A stretch of DNA of 40,718 nucleotides, taken from contig CABUPJ010000034.1 of the NCBI GenBank assembly GCA_902493335.1, positions 1 through 40,718 of the forward strand, in the 5' to 3' direction. The stretch comes from an uncultured Porphyromonadaceae bacterium. GTDB lineage: Bacteria; Bacteroidota; Bacteroidia; Bacteroidales; Muribaculaceae. Under the pieces are notes generated by a model. It was not told the DNA's origin. It saw nothing but the letters and a program-made list of their open reading frames with translations, and ran no database searches. Positions within the stretch are counted from its first letter, which is position 1. The number at the start of each line of letters is the position of its first letter. The position numbers and the translations under genes are program-made. Shown one piece after another: positions 1 to 8,376 of the stretch.

Positions 1-220
1 TGAGGATGTCGCTGTTCGGGTTGACCTTCTTTCGGAGGTACTCGACGTAGGCGCAGAGGATGCCGCGTGTGTCGACACCGGGCGGGTCAACGACGAGCAG
101 CCGCCGCTCGAGGCCGCGGATGCGCATCTTCTCGAGGGGCCCGATGACGGCTGCCTCGGCACGCGTGAGGTTGCGGCCGAGGTAGCGGCGGAAGTGATAT
201 GTGTAGATTGCGCTTTTCAT
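1..220 (-). CDS. Unknown protein, N-terminal part (runs off the window)
   Basis: An open frame begins with ATG at 220 (MKSAIYTYHFRRYLGRN...) and stays open to the left edge, about 73 residues. The visible part is basic and contains a VDPPGVDTRG stretch. Codons are GC-rich at third positions like the surrounding genes. A TAnnTTTG-type -7 box (229-236, read on the minus strand) lies 8 nt before the ATG, which supports this start and suggests a very short 5' leader. I do not recognise the family and see no signal peptide or membrane segment in this part. The gene transcribes away from the repeat field to its right. Confidence 0.65.
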   Translation of the reverse strand, partial: MKSAIYTYHFRRYLGRNLTRAEAAVIGPLEKMRIRGLERRLLVVDPPGVDTRGILCAYVEYLRKKVNPNSDIL

Positions 221-228
221 CGGTGTTG

Positions 229-236
229 CAAAGATA
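229..236 (-). promoter_or_regulatory. -7 promoter box for the left-edge gene
   Basis: The minus strand reads TATCTTTG, a match to the Bacteroidetes -7 consensus TAnnTTTG, 8 nt before the ATG at 220. No clear TTTG -33 box is visible at the usual distance. Confidence 0.5.
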
Positions 237-292
237 AGGGTGGTTGGCCCCGGGTTTTGCTACTAAAAGCGTAGTTGGATGCAATTTTAGAA

Positions 293-322
293 ATGCACAA
301 TTCACAATGCACAATTCACAAT
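293..322. repeat. Short tandem duplication
   Basis: ATGCACAATTCACA occurs twice back to back with a period of 15 bases. It looks like simple replication slippage and no function is evident. Confidence 0.7.
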
Positions 323-381
323 CAAGAACAGAAGATTAAGTCAATGCACGATGCATAATCGCCCCTTGCGCTGTCAGTACC

Positions 382-476
382 GCCGCTATGCGGCTCCTTT
401 GGGTAATTCTATGACACACGCACTTCGGCGCGTTGCGCCTCGTACGTGCCTAATGAACTGTCGCCGCTAACGCGGC
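382..476. repeat. Cluster of three GC-rich mini-hairpins
   Basis: Three perfect 5-bp-stem palindromes lie within 95 bases: GCCGC-TAT-GCGGC (382-394), GGCGC-GTT-GCGCC (427-439) and GCCGC-TAAC-GCGGC (463-476). The first and third share flanking text (CTGTC before, TC after), so they look like copies of one element in an otherwise unstructured gap. Confidence 0.6.
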
Positions 477-545
477 TCTAAGCGCATAATAGGCAAGGGC
501 AGCAACGGTTGTAGGGCAGCACGATTGCGCAAGCGCGTCAGGCGA

Positions 546-571
546 TGTGGACCAAGGGCTTCAGCTTTGGA
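546..571 (+). repeat. 26-bp palindromic repeat, unit A
   Basis: This unit begins TGTGGACCAAGGGCTTCAG. It belongs to a family whose pattern is TATGGA, then an imperfect palindrome centred on GGnTTnAnCC. Four more units lie at 587-612, 40290-40315, 40333-40358 and 40501-40526. Unit A is the most degenerate in its right half. It pairs head-to-head with unit B, 41 bp away start to start. Confidence 0.75.
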
Positions 572-586
572 GCCAACCGTTTAGCT

Positions 587-612
587 ACTACGGCTGAAGC
601 CGTAGTTCCATA
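587..612 (-). repeat. 26-bp palindromic repeat, unit B
   Basis: The plus strand reads ACTACGGCTGAAGCCGTAGT followed by TCCATA, so the TATGGA end is on the minus strand. The unit is identical over 26 bases to unit D at 40333-40358. It is inverted relative to unit A, giving a paired arrangement resembling the BIMEs formed by REP elements in other bacteria. Confidence 0.85.
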
Positions 613-613
613 C

Positions 614-637
614 GGCCTCGAGGAGGAGAGCGAGGCC
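614..637. repeat. Palindrome next to repeat unit B
   Basis: GGCCTCG and CGAGGCC form a perfect 7-bp stem around a 10-base loop, followed by GGCAC. At the matching place beside unit D (40360-40377) a different palindrome stands between the same flanks, so pairing is kept while sequence is not. Confidence 0.65.
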
Positions 638-728
638 GGCACATTGATAGCATTGGCTGATGAATTTAGATTAGCCTCGCTGAAGCTCGGAGCAAGGATA
701 AAAATTTTAGCTTTAAACTTAAAGCGGG

Positions 729-765
729 AAAAAACAAGGCCGCGTCTTCACGACGCAGCCTTGTT
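729..765 (-). terminator. Rho-independent terminator of mutAB
   Basis: On the minus strand, about 50 bases after the mutB stop, a 14-bp stem (arms 733-746 and 752-765, one G-T wobble, 5-base loop) is followed by six T. This is a textbook intrinsic terminator for the mutA-mutB transcript. Confidence 0.9.
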
Positions 766-815
766 CTCAGGGAAATATCTCCCCCGGGTTAGGGGAGATT
801 GGGGAATTCGTTTGT

Positions 816-2954
816 TTACTGTTCGGCTTCGTTGAGGAGCTCGAGCATCTTGATGGCCGAAGCGGGGATTCGTGTGCCCGGGCCGAAGATGGCAGCTACG
901 CCGGCTTTGTAAAGGAAGTCATAGTCCTGTGCGGGGATAACACCGCCGGCAGTTACCATGATGTCTTCACGGCCGAGTTTCTTGAGTTCTTCGATAACCT
1001 GAGGGATGAGGGTCTTATGACCTGCGGCGAGAGACGAAACGCCAAGGATGTGGACGTCGTTCTCGACAGCCTGACGGGCAGCTTCTGCCGGAGTCTGGAA
1101 CAGAGGACCCATGTCGACGTCGAAACCGCAGTCGGCATAACCGGTTGCTACTACTTTTGCGCCACGGTCATGACCGTCCTGGCCCATCTTTGCAATCATG
1201 ATACGAGGCTGACGGCCTTCGCGTTTTGCAAAGTCTTCGCACATCTGCTGTGCTTTGATAAAATCGGGATCTTGTTTTGTTTCGTTTGAGTACACGCCTG
1301 AAATTGTTCTGATTACAGCTTTATAACGGCCTACAACCTCTTCGCAGGCATCTGAAATCTCGCCGAGGGTGGCGCGGAGACCGGCAGCCTTGACAGCGAG
1401 GTCGAGGAGGTTGCCTTTCTTGGTGCGGACACACTCTGTGATGGCGGCAAGAGCTTCTTTGACCTTGGCTTCGTCGCGGTGGGCCTTGACGTCGTTGAGG
1501 CGTTCGATCTGCTCTTTGCGAACCTCGGTGTTGTCGATTTCGAGGATGTCGATGGGATCTTCGTGGTCGAGGCGGTATTTATTGATGCCGACGATGGTCT
1601 GACGGCCAGAGTCGATGCGGGCCTGTGTGCGGGCTGCGGCTTCCTCGATGCGGAGTTTGGGGAGACCGGTTTCGATAGCCTTGGCCATACCGCCGAGTTT
1701 CTCGATTTCCTGGATGTGAGCCCAGGCACGTTGCGCGATTTCGTTAGTGAGGGCTTCGACGTAGTATGAACCAGCCCAGGGGTCGATCTGTTTTGTGACA
1801 AGAGTCTCTTCCTGGATGTAAATCTGAGTGTTACGGGCGATACGGGCAGAGAAGTCTGTCGGGAGCGCGATGGCTTCGTCGAGGGCGTTGGTGTGGAGCG
1901 ACTGGGTGTGGCCAAGAGCAGCTGCCATAGCCTCGATACATGTACGGCCGACGTTGTTGAACGGATCCTGCTCGGTGAGCGACCAGCCTGATGTCTGAGA
2001 GTGTGTGCGCAGCGCGAGAGATTTTGGATTCTTGGGGTTGAACTGCTTGACAATCTTGGCCCAGAGCATACGAGCGGCACGCATCTTGGCGATTTCCATG
2101 AAGAAATTCATGCCGATAGCCCAGAAGAATGACAGACGGGGAGCGAAAGCGTCGATGTCCATGCCTGCGTTGACACCTGCGCGGAGGTATTCGAGACCGT
2201 CTGCGAGAGTATAGGCAAGCTCGATGTCGCAGGTTGCGCCTGCTTCCTGCATGTGGTAACCCGAGATTGAAATCGAATTGAACTTGGGCATATTCTGCGA
2301 TGTGTATTCGAAGATATCGGCGATGATGCGCATCGAGAACTCGGGGGGATAGATATATGTGTTGCGGACCATGAACTCCTTGAGGATGTCGTTCTGGATG
2401 GTACCAGCCATCTCTTCAAGTTTGGCGCCCTGTTCGAGGCCGGCGTTGATATAGAAGGCGAGGACGGGAAGAACGGCGCCGTTCATTGTCATAGACACAG
2501 ACATTTTGTTCAAGGGTATGCCGTCGAAGAGGACTTTCATGTCGTCGAGCGAGCAGATCGACACACCGGCTTTGCCGACGTCACCGACTACGCGGGCGTG
2601 GTCGGCGTCATAGCCACGGTGTGTTGCGAGGTCGAAAGCGACCGACAGACCTTTCTGGCCTGAAGCGAGGTTGCGGCGGTAGAATGCGTTCGACTCGGCA
2701 GCTGTCGAGAAACCGGCATACTGACGGATTGTCCAGGGACGGAGGGGATACATGGCGCTGTACGGGCCACGCAGGAAAGGAGGAATACCTGACACATAGT
2801 TCAGATGTTCGAGCCCTTCGAGATCTTCTTTTGTATAGACGGGCTTGACGGGGATGAGTTCGGGTGTAAGCCAGTCTTCAGCTGCAGCTACCTGTGCATG
2901 CTGAGCGCCGAAAGCGTCTTTTGTGATATCTATGGTTTTAAAATCGGGTCTCAT
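816..2954 (-). CDS. mutB: Methylmalonyl-CoA mutase, large (catalytic) subunit
   Basis: 712 aa, the normal length for MutB. The enzyme interconverts succinyl-CoA and (R)-methylmalonyl-CoA by a B12-dependent radical rearrangement in the cytoplasm, the key step in propionate formation by Bacteroidetes. The N-terminal two thirds is the substrate-binding barrel (for example RPWTIRQYAGFSTA near residue 90). The C-terminal cobalamin-binding domain starts near residue 586 and carries the DxHxxG motif as D593-G-H595-D-R-G598, where H595 is the lower cobalt ligand, with the later GGV and FGPGT segments present. The gene follows mutA by 12 nt, so they form one transcript ending at the terminator at 729-765. 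No epimerase or MeaB chaperone gene lies in the window. Confidence 0.97.
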   Translation of the reverse strand: MRPDFKTIDITKDAFGAQHAQVAAAEDWLTPELIPVKPVYTKEDLEGLEHLNYVSGIPPFLRGPYSAMYPLRPWTIRQYAGFSTAAESNAFYRRNLASGQKGLSVAFDLATHRGYDADHARVVGDVGKAGVSICSLDDMKVLFDGIPLNKMSVSMTMNGAVLPVLAFYINAGLEQGAKLEEMAGTIQNDILKEFMVRNTYIYPPEFSMRIIADIFEYTSQNMPKFNSISISGYHMQEAGATCDIELAYTLADGLEYLRAGVNAGMDIDAFAPRLSFFWAIGMNFFMEIAKMRAARMLWAKIVKQFNPKNPKSLALRTHSQTSGWSLTEQDPFNNVGRTCIEAMAAALGHTQSLHTNALDEAIALPTDFSARIARNTQIYIQEETLVTKQIDPWAGSYYVEALTNEIAQRAWAHIQEIEKLGGMAKAIETGLPKLRIEEAAARTQARIDSGRQTIVGINKYRLDHEDPIDILEIDNTEVRKEQIERLNDVKAHRDEAKVKEALAAITECVRTKKGNLLDLAVKAAGLRATLGEISDACEEVVGRYKAVIRTISGVYSNETKQDPDFIKAQQMCEDFAKREGRQPRIMIAKMGQDGHDRGAKVVATGYADCGFDVDMGPLFQTPAEAARQAVENDVHILGVSSLAAGHKTLIPQVIEELKKLGREDIMVTAGGVIPAQDYDFLYKAGVAAIFGPGTRIPASAIKMLELLNEAEQ

Positions 2955-2966
2955 TGCTGTAACTGA

Positions 2967-4811
2967 TTATTTAAGAAGTTTGGCATTGAAATTCTGGAGT
3001 GTCTCAAGCACGTTGCAACGAACGTGGATAAATTCGTTGATACCGGCGGCTTTGAGGTCGTCCATGCAAGCGGGTGCACCGGCTACGACAAACTCAGCGC
3101 GGCCGTCGAGATATTTGAAGGCCTCGGGTGCGAGGGTTGCGTATTCGTCGTCGCTCGAGCAGAGGACGATGACATCGGCGCCTTTCTCAAGGGCTGCGTC
3201 GACGCCTGCCTCGACGGTGTCAAAACCGAGGTTGTCGATGATTTCATAACCGGCGCAACCGAAGAAGTTGGTCGAGAACTGGGCGCGTGCGAGACGCATG
3301 GCCAGATTGCCGATTGTGAGCATGAACACTTTGGGACGGTTTGAAGCGGCCTCGGTTGCAAGGCGGAGTGCCTCGAAGTCTGTGGCGGCGCGTTTCATCA
3401 GAAGGGCGTTCTCACCTTTCTCTTCGTTGCCGCAGGCACATTTGCATTCTTTCTTCTCGATCTTGTCGGCTGCCATCTCGTTGATGTTGGGATACTGGTT
3501 TGTGCCGAGCAGAATCTCTTTGCGGCGGGCGACGTCGGTGTGACGTTTTTCGCAAGATGCGTTGACGGCTTTCTGGACATCACCGTTGTCGACTTCGGCG
3601 AAGAAGCCGCCTTTTTCCTCGACTTCAAGGAAGAGCTTCCATGCCTCGTTGGCAATAGAGACGGTGAGAGTCTCGACGTAGTAGCTGCCGCCGGCGGGGT
3701 CGACGACTTTGTCGAGGTGGCTCTCTTCTTTGAGAAGGAACTGCTGGTTGCGGGCGATGCGCTCTGAGAATGTGTCGGGTGTCTTGTAGGGGGTGTCGAA
3801 GGGAACGACTGTTATCGAATCGACACCGGCGAGAGCTGCCGACATTGCCTCGGTCTGGCTGCGGAGCAGGTTGACGTGTGCGTCGTAGATTGTCTGGTTG
3901 AACTGTGAGGTGGCAGCGTGGACGTGCATCTTGGCGCTGTCGGCCGATGCGGGTTTATACTGCTCGACAATCTGAGCCCAGAGCATGCGGGCGGCACGGA
4001 ATTTGGCAAGTTCCATGAAGTAGTTCGATGAAACGCCCATGTTGAATTTGATGCGCGAGGCAACTTCGTCGATGCCGAGACCGGCGTCGGTAAGGGCTGT
4101 CAGCCACTGTGCGCCCCAGGCGAGAGCATAACCGAGTTCCTGGAAAATAAAAGCGCCGCCGTTACAGAACAATACTGAATCGACAGCAATTACTTTTACA
4201 CCGGGGACTTCTTTTACGGCCTCGATCAGTTTTTTTGCATTCTCAACGGCTTCGGCTTTAATCTGTGCTCCGTGACGGAGAGCCTTGCGGAGAGGGTTGA
4301 AGTCAATCGAACCTTTGAATGTTTTTGTTGCGTTGTGTTTCTGAAGATATGCGACAAGTGCGTTTGCCAGATCGAGGGCCTTGCAGGGGCAGCAGTCAAA
4401 GTTGACTTCCACTTTTGCGAGGTCGATGCCGTCGAGAAGAGTCTCGAGGGTCTCGACAGTAGGCTCTGCTACTTTGAAGCCTAAAGAGTTGACGCCTTTT
4501 GTGAGAACGTCGAGAGCTGTCTTGTTGGCTTCAGCGGCTGACTCGGCGATGATTTCCTGACGTGTGAGCCAGTTGTTGTCTGCACGTGTGCCGCGGACAT
4601 AAGGATATTCACCGGGGAGTGAATCCGTCGTTTTGAGTCCGGCTATGTCCTCAGCCCTGTAGATGGGCTCGACATTAAAGCCTTCGTTTGTTCTCCAGAC
4701 CAATTTTTTATTGAAATCCGCACCTTTGAGGTCGGCTTCAACTTTGGCTCTCCACTCTTCGTAAGAGACGCCGGGAAATTGATCGAACAATTTTTCTTTG
4801 TTTTCTGCCAT
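2967..4811 (-). CDS. mutA: Methylmalonyl-CoA mutase, small subunit
   Basis: 614 aa, the usual size of the non-catalytic partner in heterodimeric mutases. It resembles MutB across the barrel (GVSSNYFMELAKFRAARML) and ends in a B12-binding-like fold. The DxHxxG cobalt-ligand motif is replaced (VLCSSDDEYATLAPEAF), as expected for MutA, so it should not bind cobalamin. An unusual cysteine cluster, ECKCACGNEE with C456, C458 and C460, sits in the linker before the C-terminal domain. It is first in the mutA-mutB unit. The 142 bases before it hold no obvious cobalamin riboswitch and no clear TAnnTTTG box. Confidence 0.96.
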   Translation of the reverse strand: MAENKEKLFDQFPGVSYEEWRAKVEADLKGADFNKKLVWRTNEGFNVEPIYRAEDIAGLKTTDSLPGEYPYVRGTRADNNWLTRQEIIAESAAEANKTALDVLTKGVNSLGFKVAEPTVETLETLLDGIDLAKVEVNFDCCPCKALDLANALVAYLQKHNATKTFKGSIDFNPLRKALRHGAQIKAEAVENAKKLIEAVKEVPGVKVIAVDSVLFCNGGAFIFQELGYALAWGAQWLTALTDAGLGIDEVASRIKFNMGVSSNYFMELAKFRAARMLWAQIVEQYKPASADSAKMHVHAATSQFNQTIYDAHVNLLRSQTEAMSAALAGVDSITVVPFDTPYKTPDTFSERIARNQQFLLKEESHLDKVVDPAGGSYYVETLTVSIANEAWKLFLEVEEKGGFFAEVDNGDVQKAVNASCEKRHTDVARRKEILLGTNQYPNINEMAADKIEKKECKCACGNEEKGENALLMKRAATDFEALRLATEAASNRPKVFMLTIGNLAMRLARAQFSTNFFGCAGYEIIDNLGFDTVEAGVDAALEKGADVIVLCSSDDEYATLAPEAFKYLDGRAEFVVAGAPACMDDLKAAGINEFIHVRCNVLETLQNFNAKLLK

Positions 4812-4953
4812 AACTTAGGTTATAAGTAATTGTGTTATAGAGTGATTATAATATATTTTTAAGGTTAATCAGAAATCAAGCCCGAGTTGAAACTCAAAGC
4901 TCAGGCAAAATTAATAAACTTTAAATCAATCACAAACAAATACATTGAAAATT

Positions 4954-5409
4954 TTATGAGTGTTTCAGTATCTGTGCGGCGTGATCTTTAGTCTTGATTT
5001 CTTTGGGTGTGATGATGCGTTCGACGACGCCGTCGGGCGATATGATGAATGTTGTGCGGAGAGTGCCCATATATTTGCGTCCGTACATCGATTTCTCGGC
5101 CCAGACGCCAAATTCCTCGACGAGACGGTGGTCGGTGTCGCTGATGAGAGGAAAGGGCAGGGAGTTTTTTTCGATAAAGCGTTTGTGCGAGGCCGGGCTG
5201 TCGACACTGACGCCGATGACCTGAATGCCTTTATCGATGAGTCCGGGATAGTTGTCACGCAGATTACAGGCCTGGGCCGTACAACCCGATGTCGAGTCTT
5301 TAGGGTAAAAATAAAGAGCTACGGTCTTGCCGTTGTAGTCGCTGAGTCTTATTTCTTTGCCGTCGGCGTCTTTGCCGAGGAGATCGTTGACTTTATCGCC
5401 TATGTTCAT
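4954..5409 (-). CDS. bcp: Thioredoxin-dependent thiol peroxidase (Bcp/PrxQ type peroxiredoxin)
   Basis: 151 aa from ATG at 5409 (MNIGDKVNDLL). The frame is open further upstream, but that part overlaps the preceding gene and does not match the family, so I chose the shorter start. It reduces hydroperoxides in the cytoplasm using thioredoxin. The peroxidatic cysteine is C43 in DSTSGCTAQAC and C48 is the likely resolving cysteine five residues on, the PrxQ arrangement. A conserved PKDxT segment and the ISDxD region are present. It starts 19 nt after the NlpC/P60 gene and probably shares its transcript. Confidence 0.95.
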   Translation of the reverse strand: MNIGDKVNDLLGKDADGKEIRLSDYNGKTVALYFYPKDSTSGCTAQACNLRDNYPGLIDKGIQVIGVSVDSPASHKRFIEKNSLPFPLISDTDHRLVEEFGVWAEKSMYGRKYMGTLRTTFIISPDGVVERIITPKEIKTKDHAAQILKHS

Positions 5410-5428
5410 ATTATATATAAATTGCGGG

Positions 5429-6004
5429 TTAAAATACTCTTCTTGCGCCGATATATCTGTTGCTGTAATAACCGCCGTCGGGATAGCTGTCATATCTGAT
5501 GCCGCCCGAGGTTGCCGCATGTATGAAAGTTATGCGGCCGTCGGGCGCGACATCGACGGCGATGCCGACATGACCGACTGTCTTGCCGCCGCGACGTCCG
5601 CTGAAAAACACAAGGTCGCCGGGTCTGACATCGCTGTCGTCTATATATGCGCCGTCGAGATACTGGCTGCGCGACGAGGCTCCGAGGTTTATGTCGAAGC
5701 GGCGGAATATATAGGATGTGAATCCCGAGCAGTCAAAAGACTTCGGCCCTTTCGACCCGCGGCGGTAGGGAGTGCCGAGAAACCCTTTGGCATAATCAAT
5801 CACTTCGAATGCCTTGGTCTCGGCGGCTACGGATTTCAGGATATCGGTGAATATGATGTCGTCGTAATCAGCCGAGACAAACGGAGCATAGCCCGCATCG
5901 CCAATTTCTGCGACTGTGTCCTCGGCTGCGTCGACACTCATGTCTGTCGTCGTGGCTGCGAAGAAAAGCAAGGCTGCAAGGCTGATTATGCGTCTGATTG
6001 TCAT
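5429..6004 (-). CDS. Secreted NlpC/P60 family peptidoglycan hydrolase
   Basis: 191 aa from ATG at 6004. An in-frame ATG at 6025 would add seven residues, but the later one gives a normal signal peptide (MTIRRIISLAALLFFAATTT). The mature part is one NlpC/P60 papain-like domain with catalytic C92 in SFDCSGF, H145 in GHVGIA and H162 in FIHA. Such enzymes cleave cell-wall stem peptides, usually the D-Glu to diamino acid bond, in the periplasm. No SH3 or LysM targeting domain is seen. It lies between dnaG (99 nt upstream) and bcp (19 nt downstream). Confidence 0.92.
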   Translation of the reverse strand: MTIRRIISLAALLFFAATTTDMSVDAAEDTVAEIGDAGYAPFVSADYDDIIFTDILKSVAAETKAFEVIDYAKGFLGTPYRRGSKGPKSFDCSGFTSYIFRRFDINLGASSRSQYLDGAYIDDSDVRPGDLVFFSGRRGGKTVGHVGIAVDVAPDGRITFIHAATSGGIRYDSYPDGGYYSNRYIGARRVF

Positions 6005-6029
6005 GGCTTGTCTAATAATAAACAAAAAT

Positions 6030-6046
6030 AGCCATAGCCTGCGGCT
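6030..6046 (-). terminator. Possible weak terminator after dnaG
   Basis: On the minus strand, AGCC and GGCT can pair around a 9-base loop, followed by ATTTTTGTTTATT. It lies between the dnaG stop and the NlpC/P60 start. The stem is only four pairs, so this is tentative. Confidence 0.3.
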
Positions 6047-6103
6047 TTAACAAATATTTAATATTTATTTAATGTTTGTTTGCAAAGTTTTACGCGGCGC
6101 ATT

Positions 6104-8302
6104 TCAGAAACGTCGTGTGATCTTGCCTGTGATGGTGCGTTCGCCGAGTACTTTCGCAAATTGCTGATGGATGTTCTGCTTCTCCATATACTGTTGCAGA
6201 AGACCGGTTATTACAGACGGATCTGTTTCTTCATGCAGTTGTTTCTCGATGTCGTCGATCGAAACTTTGAGTATGGCGTCAAGCAGTGCATAAATCGCGC
6301 GGGGAACGAGTTCGATAAGCCTGTCGCGCTCGGTCTCTATCTTTGTATATTTAGTGTGGACTTTGCTGAGAGTGTATTTTTCGCTGACAAGGTCTGTGGT
6401 CAGGCGACGTATTTCGTCGTCGGGCGATGACAGCAGGAGTTTTTCGATGTATTCGTCGGTGAAATCTGCTCTCGACGATTCGTAATAATCGTCGGCACGG
6501 CTTCGCAGGGCGGTCTCGAGTGCGGTGACGTCTGCGACACTGGCGGCTTTCGACCTTATCTCGTCAAGGCCGTCTTCTATCATTTTTTCCTTCGTCCGGT
6601 CGAGAGTGGCAATGAATGTGTTGTAGTCATTCTCCCAGTTGCGTGCGGTCAATGTCAGAGCTGTGTCGAATACCTTTTTATACAGGGGTATGGAAAAGCT
6701 GACGGCTTCGGCATCTAGTTCGGCTTTGACATAATCGATAAGACTCAGTGTGTGGCCGTCATCTGTCGAACAGAAACCTGCCATACCATATTTTAATACG
6801 TATCTTATAATCTCGCGCTCGAATTTCTCAAGACGGCTGTCGGCATTATTTACAAGTTCGGGAGCTATGTCGACAACGGTTTCGACCGGTGTGACAGTGT
6901 CGTTGCCTGCGGCTGTCGAGTCGGTTTTCTCGATGTCGGCGATTGACTCGCGGGCGGTTTTCTGACGCTGACGGTTGCTCTCGGTCTCGATGCGTTCGGC
7001 TATGTATTTTGCGAGTTGCAGCATCAGCACGTCTTCGGGCACGCCGAGCATACGTGAACATTCGGCGACGTATATCGTACGTGTCACCTCATTCGGTATG
7101 ACGGCTATCGATTTCAGTATATCCGAGATGACGCGGCTGCGTTTCATCGGGTCGTCACCGGCGTCGCGCAACAATACCGATGTCTTGAATTTTATGAAGT
7201 CTGTTTCGTGTGTCGAGAGATATTCCTCGAGCTCGGTAGCCGAATGATTCTGGGCGTAAGAGTCAGGGTCGTCGCCGTCGGGCAATGACAGCACCTTGAC
7301 ATCCAGACCTTCGGCGAGAAGCAGGTCGATGCCTCTGAGCGACGCTTTTATGCCTGCGGCGTCAGAGTCGTATATGACGGTGACATTCTCGGTGAAGCGG
7401 TGGATGAGCCTGATTTGACCCTCTGTCAAAGATGTGCCGGAAGATGCGACGACATTCTCGACGCCAGACTGGTGCATGGATATGACATCCATATAGCCTT
7501 CGACAAGGATACACTTGTTTTTCGATGCTATAGCCTGTTTGGCCTGATAGAGGCCGTAGAGTTCATAGCTCTTGCGGTATATCTGCGATTCGGGCGAATT
7601 GACATATTTGGCTACTGTCTTGTCGCTTTTTAGCGTGCGGCCACCGAAGGCGACGACTTTGCCCGAAACGCCGAAGACTGGATAGATGACGCGGCCTTTG
7701 AACCGGTCGTATATCGTGCCGCGTTCGCTTTTTGAGCAGAGGCCGGTGCTGATGAGGGGCTCGGGTTTGAAGCCTTTGCGGGTGGCGGCTTCGTAGAACT
7801 CGTTTGATTTCTCAAGGGCGTAGCCGAGATGGAAGCGCTTGATCATCGCGTCGTTGATGCCGCGCTGTCTGAAATATGTCAGACCTATTTCGCGTCCGTC
7901 GGCCGTGTCAGTCAGGTTGGATTCGAAATGGGCCATTGCAAACTGGTTGACGGCGAGCATCGATTCGCGCTGTGAAGCCTCGGCCTTTTCTGCCTCGGAC
8001 ATCTCACGCTCCTTGATCTCGATGTTGTATTTTTTCGCGAGATAACGCAGCGCTTCCTGATAGCCGACTTGCTCGATTTCCATGATGAAATTGACAGGAG
8101 AACCGCCTTTGCCACAGCTGAAGCACTTGCAGATGCCTTTTGATTTCGAGACTGAAAACGATGGAGTCCTCTCGTTGTGGAAAGGACACAGGCCGATATA
8201 GTTGGCGCCGCGTCGTTTCAGGCTGACAAAGTCACTGACGACCTCGACTATGTCTGCTGTGTCAATGATTCGCTGTACGGTTTCCCTATCAATCTGTTTC
8301 AT
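6104..8302 (-). CDS. dnaG: DNA primase
   Basis: 732 aa. Makes RNA primers for DNA replication with the DnaB helicase. The N-terminal CHC2 zinc-binding domain has C39, H42, C60 and C63. The central catalytic core includes the TOPRIM segment around ILVEGYMDVISMHQSG and YDSDAAG. The C-terminal part is longer than in E. coli (581 aa); it carries a low-complexity Thr/Asp stretch around residue 450 and a helical helicase-interaction region. The start is fixed by the zinc domain and by a consensus promoter whose -7 box ends 4 nt before the ATG, so the mRNA is probably leaderless. Confidence 0.97.
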   Translation of the reverse strand: MKQIDRETVQRIIDTADIVEVVSDFVSLKRRGANYIGLCPFHNERTPSFSVSKSKGICKCFSCGKGGSPVNFIMEIEQVGYQEALRYLAKKYNIEIKEREMSEAEKAEASQRESMLAVNQFAMAHFESNLTDTADGREIGLTYFRQRGINDAMIKRFHLGYALEKSNEFYEAATRKGFKPEPLISTGLCSKSERGTIYDRFKGRVIYPVFGVSGKVVAFGGRTLKSDKTVAKYVNSPESQIYRKSYELYGLYQAKQAIASKNKCILVEGYMDVISMHQSGVENVVASSGTSLTEGQIRLIHRFTENVTVIYDSDAAGIKASLRGIDLLLAEGLDVKVLSLPDGDDPDSYAQNHSATELEEYLSTHETDFIKFKTSVLLRDAGDDPMKRSRVISDILKSIAVIPNEVTRTIYVAECSRMLGVPEDVLMLQLAKYIAERIETESNRQRQKTARESIADIEKTDSTAAGNDTVTPVETVVDIAPELVNNADSRLEKFEREIIRYVLKYGMAGFCSTDDGHTLSLIDYVKAELDAEAVSFSIPLYKKVFDTALTLTARNWENDYNTFIATLDRTKEKMIEDGLDEIRSKAASVADVTALETALRSRADDYYESSRADFTDEYIEKLLLSSPDDEIRRLTTDLVSEKYTLSKVHTKYTKIETERDRLIELVPRAIYALLDAILKVSIDDIEKQLHEETDPSVITGLLQQYMEKQNIHQQFAKVLGERTITGKITRRF

Positions 8303-8306
8303 ACAA

Positions 8307-8338
8307 CAAAATTACGGAAAATAACGAATCGGTACAAA
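8307..8338 (-). promoter_or_regulatory. Consensus Bacteroidetes promoter of dnaG
   Basis: On the minus strand TTTG (8335-8338) is followed after 20 bases by TAATTTTG (8307-8314), an exact fit to -33 TTTG and -7 TAnnTTTG. The start codon of dnaG begins 4 nt after the -7 box, so transcription should begin at or next to the A of ATG. Confidence 0.75.
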
Positions 8339-8340
8339 AG

Positions 8341-8376
8341 AAATTGATGGAGATTCTCACGAACCTCCATCAATTT
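8341..8376. repeat. 16-bp-arm inverted repeat upstream of dnaG
   Basis: Arms at 8341-8356 and 8361-8376 pair at 15 of 16 positions around the loop TCAC. It lies directly upstream of the dnaG -33 box. No strong T-run follows on either strand, so a terminator role is doubtful; an operator or a structured transcript end are alternatives. Confidence 0.6.

Larger units (their letters stand above)
221..815. other. Non-coding repeat-rich intergenic region
   Basis: About 600 bases with no convincing gene. In order it holds the promoter of the left-edge gene, a 15-bp tandem duplication built on AATTCACAATGCAC (293-322), three GC-rich hairpins (382-394, 427-439, 463-476), two copies of a 26-bp palindromic repeat in inverted orientation (546-571 and 587-612), a further palindrome (614-637), an AT-rich stretch, and the mutB terminator (729-765). 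An open frame across 545-835 is made of the repeat units and is not a credible gene. Confidence 0.75.

Noticed and set aside
546..612. CRISPR-like repeats
   Set aside because: The units are inverted, not direct, repeats, with no regular spacers and no cas genes.
545..835. Open frame of 96 codons at the left repeat field
   Set aside because: It is built from repeat units A and B, the terminator hairpin and the mutB end; the MWTKGFSFG opening is the repeat itself.
4812..4953. Possible cobalamin riboswitch before mutA
   Set aside because: The gap is only 142 bases, has no B12-box-like text and is AT-rich; only a weak 7-bp hairpin is seen.
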